Assembly (NCBI RefSeq): GCF_000720475.1
Contig: NZ_JOAP01000094.1
Location: forward strand, 1 to 9,785
Direction: 5' to 3'
DNA: 9,785 nucleotides
Origin: Streptomyces aureocirculatus
GTDB taxonomy: Bacteria > Actinomycetota > Actinomycetes > Streptomycetales > Streptomycetaceae
Made by a program: the position numbers and the translations under genes. The notes under the pieces are model-generated. The model ran no database searches. It worked only from the letters and a program-made list of their open reading frames with translations, and was not told the DNA's origin. Of the stretch, positions 7,092 to 9,785 are shown in pieces; positions within the stretch are counted from its first letter, which is position 1, and each line of letters begins with the position of its first letter.

Positions 7092-7099
7092 GACGGGGC
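7084..7099. terminator. Small hairpin between convergent stops
   Basis: GCCCC (7084-7088) and GGGGC (7095-7099) enclose a 6-base loop that contains the PAP2 stop codon, and the hairpin ends just before the response regulator stop. It could slow polymerase from either side, but the 5-base stem is short and there is no T-tract. Confidence 0.25.
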
Positions 7100-7100
7100 T

Positions 7101-7775
7101 TCAGCTCGCCGTGGCGTCCCCGTCGTCCGCGACCAGGCCCGCCTCGTACGCGACGACTGCCGCCCGGACGCGGTTCTTGACCTCCAACCGGTCCAGGACG
7201 GCGCTCACATAGGCCTTGACCGTGCCCTCGACGAGGTGGAGGCGTGCGGCTATCTCGGGGTTGGAAAGGCCTGCGCCCACCAGGCCGAGGACCTCGCGTT
7301 CGCGGGGCGTCAGGAGGTCCACCCTGGCGCGGGCCTCGGTCCGCCGGCCGAGGCGCCGGGCGCCGAAGCCGTCGATCACCTGCCGTGCCACCCGCGGCGA
7401 GAGGAACGCGGCGCCGTCGGCCACCGCCCGCACGCCCGCGATGAGTTCGTGCGGGTCGCCGGACTTGAGCAGGAAGCCGGTGGCGCCGCCGCCGAGCGCC
7501 CGGGCGACGTACGCGTCCTCGGAGAACGTCGTGAGCATCGCGACCGCCGTGCCCGGCAGAGTCCTTACGATCTCCTCGGCCGCCGCGAGGCCGTCCAGGC
7601 GCGGCATGCGGATGTCCAGGAGCGCGACGTCGGGGCGGTGGGCGCGGGCCAGGTCGACCGCTTCGCGGCCGTCGGCGGCCTGGGCGACCACTTCGATGCC
7701 GGTGTCCGACGCGAGGATGGCGCCGACGCCCGCGCGGATCATCGCCTCGTCGTCCGCGAGCAACACCCGTATCAC
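7101..7775 (-). CDS. NarL/FixJ-family response regulator
   Basis: The product is 224 residues. The receiver domain (1-120) has acidic residues D8 and D9, phosphoacceptor D54 in LLDIRMP, T82 and K104, all in canonical places. The LuxR-type DNA-binding domain (about 154-215) carries LTPREREVL and the recognition region VEGTVKAYVSAVLDRL. It should be phosphorylated by the kinase encoded just upstream and then bind DNA as a dimer. GTG at 7775 is chosen because GGAG lies 8 bases before it and the resulting N-terminus (MIRVLLADDE) is typical. Its GTG overlaps the kinase TGA as GTGA, indicating translational coupling. The GTG at 7784 has its ribosome site too close. A likely target site is the dyad before the kinase gene and before the PAP2 gene. 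Confidence 0.95.
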   Translation of the reverse strand: MIRVLLADDEAMIRAGVGAILASDTGIEVVAQAADGREAVDLARAHRPDVALLDIRMPRLDGLAAAEEIVRTLPGTAVAMLTTFSEDAYVARALGGGATGFLLKSGDPHELIAGVRAVADGAAFLSPRVARQVIDGFGARRLGRRTEARARVDLLTPREREVLGLVGAGLSNPEIAARLHLVEGTVKAYVSAVLDRLEVKNRVRAAVVAYEAGLVADDGDATAS

Positions 7776-9589
7776 CGCACCCACTCCTGCTCCCCTTCCT
7801 TTTCCTTCTCCGTGTCTTCTGCGTCTTCTGCCTTCTCCCGCCGGTCAGTTCCCGCTTTGGGGATCACCGTCTTGTCCACCAGCCTTCCGTGGTCGAAGCA
7901 GAGCCTGAAGTGTCTGAGCGAGGTGAAGAGCTGCCCGCCGGAGCGGTAGTAGCGGCAGTCCGCGCCCGGGGGCGGCGGGCTCGGCGCGCGTTCGGCGGGC
8001 GGGTCGGTGACGCTGCGGTCCGGCAGCACGGCGGCGACCTCGGACTGGGGCTGGCCCACGCGCAGCGCCGCGTAGTCGGCGGGCCGCAGGACGGAGTGCG
8101 TCTCGGTGTACGCGTACCAGCCGAAGGCACCGGCGACCAGCACGGTTCCGGTGGCGACCGCGGCGCCGAAGGCGAGGGCGGTGCGCCGGCGGGCGAGGGC
8201 GAGTACGGCACCGGGGTGCGGGGGTGCGGGCGGCCGGGGTGTCGCGTCGGCGGCCTGCGGTACGCGTGCGTGGACGCGGAAGCCCTTCCCGTGCGCGCCC
8301 GCCGTCAGGGTGCCGCCGCTCGCCTCGACCCGCGTGCGCAGGTCGGCGAGGCCCGAGCCGCCGTTCCGCGGGCCGGGGCGGGGAGTGGCGCCGGGCGGGG
8401 GCGGGGCGTTGGTGACCTCGATCGTGGTGCCCGTGTCCGTGCGGGTCGCCGTTACGGTGACGGGGGCGCCCGGCGCGTACTTGGCGGCGTTGGTCAGGGC
8501 CTCCTGCACCACCCGGTGCGCGAGGCGCCCCGCGCTGCCGGGCGGCTCCGCGCCGTCGGCGGCGTAGCGCACGGGCAGGCCCGACTCCGCGGCGCGTGCC
8601 ACCAGTTGGGCGAGGGTCTCGGCGGGCGGGGCGAGGGGTGCGGGCCCGGCGGGCGGGGCGAGGGGTACGGTCCCGCCGGGCGGGGCGACGGGTACGGGCC
8701 CGGCGGGCGGGGCGAGGGGTACGGGCCCGGCGGGCGGGGCGAGGGGTACGGGCCCGCCGGGCGGGGCGACGGGTACGGGCCCGCCGGGCGGGGCGAGGGG
8801 TACGGGCCCGCCGGGCGGGGCGAGGGGTACGGGCCCGCCGGGCGGGGCGAGGGGTGCGGGCTCGTCGTCCTCGTCGCGGAGCACTCCGATGATGTCGCGG
8901 AGCCGGTCCGTGGCGTTGGCGGCGGCCATGCGCAGGTCGGAGGCGGCGGCCTTGTGGTGGTCCGGCAGGTCGGCGGCCACCTGGAGGGCGCCCGCTCGCA
9001 CCGCGATGAGGCTCAGTTCGTGGCCCAGGGAGTCGTGCATGTCCTGGGCGATACGGGCGCGTTCCCGCAACCGGGCGCGGTCGGCGACGATGCGCTGCTC
9101 GCGCTCCAGTTGGGCGGCGCGGGCCCAGCCCGCCGCCGCGAGCTCCTGGCCCTGGCGCCAGTAGCGGCCCGCGAGCCAGGGGAAGACGGCGCCGAACAGC
9201 AGGGTGCCGAGGAGTACCAGCCACTCCACGACCGGGTCCACGTCCCGGACCACGATCCGGGCGGTGCCCACGGCGCCGAGCGCCGCGAAGGCGAGGAGGG
9301 CCGGTCGGGCGCGGGGGCCGCGCTTGCCGAGGAGCAGGGCGAATGCGGCGAGGGCGGGGCCGTAGGAGACGGTGAAGAGGGCGGGGGCGGTGAGGCCGGG
9401 GGCGGCGGCGAGGAGGAAGGCCGTGAGCGGCCGTGAGCGCCAGGTGATGGCCGCCGCCGCGAGGATCGCGAGGCCCGTGAGGTGGCCCCACAGGGGGCGG
9501 GGTTCGTTGAGGCCTATCGCGTCGGCGCTTGCTGCGGGCACGGCGAGGGCCGCCCAGAGGGCGGTGTCCGTCGGGCGTGGCGTTCTCAC
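7772..9589 (-). CDS. DesK/NarX-type sensor histidine kinase with repeat linker and C-terminal outer domain
   Basis: The product is 605 residues, long for this group (often about 380-450). Residues 9-140 form about five or six membrane segments. A helical stretch leads to the HisKA_3 domain with phosphoacceptor H185 in QDMHDSLGHEL. Residues 246-322 are eight 9-residue PLAPPGGPV-type repeats plus a partial one. The ATPase domain follows, with an N box around N367 (VVQEALTNAAKYA) and a G box GGSGL at 410-414. After it comes RRR (467-469), a further membrane helix (471-494), an outer domain (about 500-577) with C545 and C564 and a SmpA/BamE-like pattern (weak resemblance), and a charged tail (581-605). 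GTG at 9589 is chosen because TAGCGT lies 7 bases before it; the frame remains open upstream to 9754, but that part has no membrane or family character. It overlaps the regulator gene by 4 bases. The ligand is unknown. Confidence 0.93.
   Translation of the reverse strand: MRTPRPTDTALWAALAVPAASADAIGLNEPRPLWGHLTGLAILAAAAITWRSRPLTAFLLAAAPGLTAPALFTVSYGPALAAFALLLGKRGPRARPALLAFAALGAVGTARIVVRDVDPVVEWLVLLGTLLFGAVFPWLAGRYWRQGQELAAAGWARAAQLEREQRIVADRARLRERARIAQDMHDSLGHELSLIAVRAGALQVAADLPDHHKAAASDLRMAAANATDRLRDIIGVLRDEDDEPAPLAPPGGPVPLAPPGGPVPLAPPGGPVPVAPPGGPVPLAPPAGPVPLAPPAGPVPVAPPGGTVPLAPPAGPAPLAPPAETLAQLVARAAESGLPVRYAADGAEPPGSAGRLAHRVVQEALTNAAKYAPGAPVTVTATRTDTGTTIEVTNAPPPPGATPRPGPRNGGSGLADLRTRVEASGGTLTAGAHGKGFRVHARVPQAADATPRPPAPPHPGAVLALARRRTALAFGAAVATGTVLVAGAFGWYAYTETHSVLRPADYAALRVGQPQSEVAAVLPDRSVTDPPAERAPSPPPPGADCRYYRSGGQLFTSLRHFRLCFDHGRLVDKTVIPKAGTDRREKAEDAEDTEKEKEGEQEWVR
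7788..7849 (-). other. Purine-rich coding tract for the charged kinase tail
   Basis: The minus (coding) strand is almost all purine here and encodes residues 581-601, rich in Glu and Lys with Ala-Glu-Asp repeats. The base composition is clearly less GC-rich than the rest of the gene, and the short GAAGAC and GAGAAGGA units suggest slippage. It ends just before the response regulator ribosome site. Confidence 0.6.
8624..8854 (-). repeat. 27-bp minisatellite in the kinase gene (8 full units plus a partial)
   Basis: Eight nearly identical 27-base units plus a partial one encode P-[LV]-A-P-P-[GA]-G-P-V repeats (kinase residues 246-322). Differences are mostly single bases, such as Gly/Ala at position 6 and Leu/Val at position 2. 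The unit is a multiple of three, so copy-number change keeps the frame. It lies exactly between the dimerisation domain and the ATPase domain. It is not CRISPR: there are no unique spacers. Confidence 0.95.
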
Positions 9590-9602
9590 TCCCCGGACGC
9601 TA
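9590..9602 (-). promoter_or_regulatory. Candidate leaderless -10 (TAGCGT) of the kinase-regulator operon
   Basis: Read on the minus strand, TAGCGT (9602-9597) is followed by 7 bases and then GTG at 9589. GGGGA abuts the GTG without the usual spacing, so it is a poor ribosome site. I see no TTGAC-like -35 at normal spacing. The dyad at 9626-9641 occupies that region instead, as at activator-dependent promoters. Confidence 0.45.
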
Positions 9603-9625
9603 CGTGGCCTCCGGCGGTGCCCGCC

Positions 9626-9641
9626 CCTGCCGATCGTCAGG
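9626..9641. promoter_or_regulatory. Imperfect dyad CCTGCC-GATC-GTCAGG upstream of the kinase gene
   Basis: This has the same 6-4-6 layout as the palindrome at 5924-5939, with one arm mismatch. Its centre is 44.5 bases before the predicted start at 9589, a position typical of activators that contact polymerase at the -35. Autoregulation by the encoded response regulator is inferred. I see no supported gene in the remaining sequence from 9642 to 9785. Confidence 0.55.
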
Positions 9642-9785
9642 TTTCCCCCCGACGGGACCTCAACCGCCCGCCGCTCCGCTACGGACTCCCCCACCCACCC
9701 GCCCTTCACTGGCCACCCTGCGGTGACCCGGCACGCGGGGGGCACGGCTGCCACACGGAGCAGCCCGTGGACGAGGCGGACCTAC

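Noticed and set aside
8624..8854. CRISPR-like array
   Set aside because: Units are contiguous 27-mers without unique spacers, are in frame within a coding gene, and have no cas genes nearby.
7889..9436. Plus-strand 515-codon open frame with GRGEGYGP repeats
   Set aside because: It is antisense to the kinase gene; its repeat is the complement of the 27-bp minisatellite. The kinase frame has all the signature motifs.
9529..9726. Small plus-strand open frame at the right end
   Set aside because: It overlaps the start of the kinase gene, has no ribosome site, and has Pro/Arg/Ser shadow composition.
9590..9754. Kinase start at 9754 adding 55 residues
   Set aside because: The extension is hydrophilic and unlike kinase N-termini, and it covers the dyad and the -10 element. 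GTG at 9589 leads directly into the first membrane segment.

Overview
The window is about 9.8 kb of very GC-rich DNA whose genes show strong third-position G/C bias and frequent GTG starts. It carries a radA-disA pair, a BACON-domain protein and a NarL/DesK-type two-component system with Streptomyces-like sequence. It is most consistent with a Streptomyces (or close actinomycete) chromosome. I see no rRNA, tRNA, CRISPR array, insertion sequence or prophage gene.

Layout. (1) Positions 1-2042, minus strand: an open frame of at least 680 codons that runs off the left edge without a stop. It encodes a sigma-factor-like region 2 and region 4, a zinc-binding anti-sigma-like H-x3-C-x2-C motif, one membrane helix and an external BACON-like domain. 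(2) 2043-2230: divergent control region. Just before radA lies TTGTCAGTG-N8-TACGGT, an exact match to the RecA-NDp (PafBC-dependent) DNA-damage promoter, placed so that the mRNA would be leaderless. (3) 2231-4855, plus strand: radA, then disA, the c-di-AMP synthase. (4) 4972-5793, minus strand, convergent with disA: a membrane-anchored protein with a long Gly/Ser linker and a Cys-containing outer domain. (5) 6000-7091, plus strand: a PAP2-family phosphatase with an intact catalytic motif set and a long repetitive tail. (6) 7101-9589, minus strand: a histidine kinase gene followed, with a 4-base GTGA overlap, by its NarL-type response regulator gene.

How they may work together. radA and disA connect DNA repair to c-di-AMP signalling, and the radA promoter predicts induction by DNA damage. 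The two-component system and the PAP2 phosphatase may form an envelope-stress unit. The same 6-4-6 dyad (CCTGMC-N4-GTCAGG, 16 of 19 aligned positions identical) lies upstream of both the kinase gene and the PAP2 gene. It is centred about -44.5 and -68.5 from the predicted leaderless starts, which are typical activator positions. This link is inference.

Unusual points. The kinase has a 27-bp minisatellite encoding a PLAPPGGPV-type linker between its dimerisation and ATPase domains. It also carries an extra C-terminal membrane helix and outer domain. Five of the seven genes have a TANNNT -10 element 6-8 bases (10 if the ATG is used for the leftmost gene) before a start codon, with little or no Shine-Dalgarno sequence. 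The two genes preceded by a same-strand gene, disA and the response regulator, have clear Shine-Dalgarno sequences.
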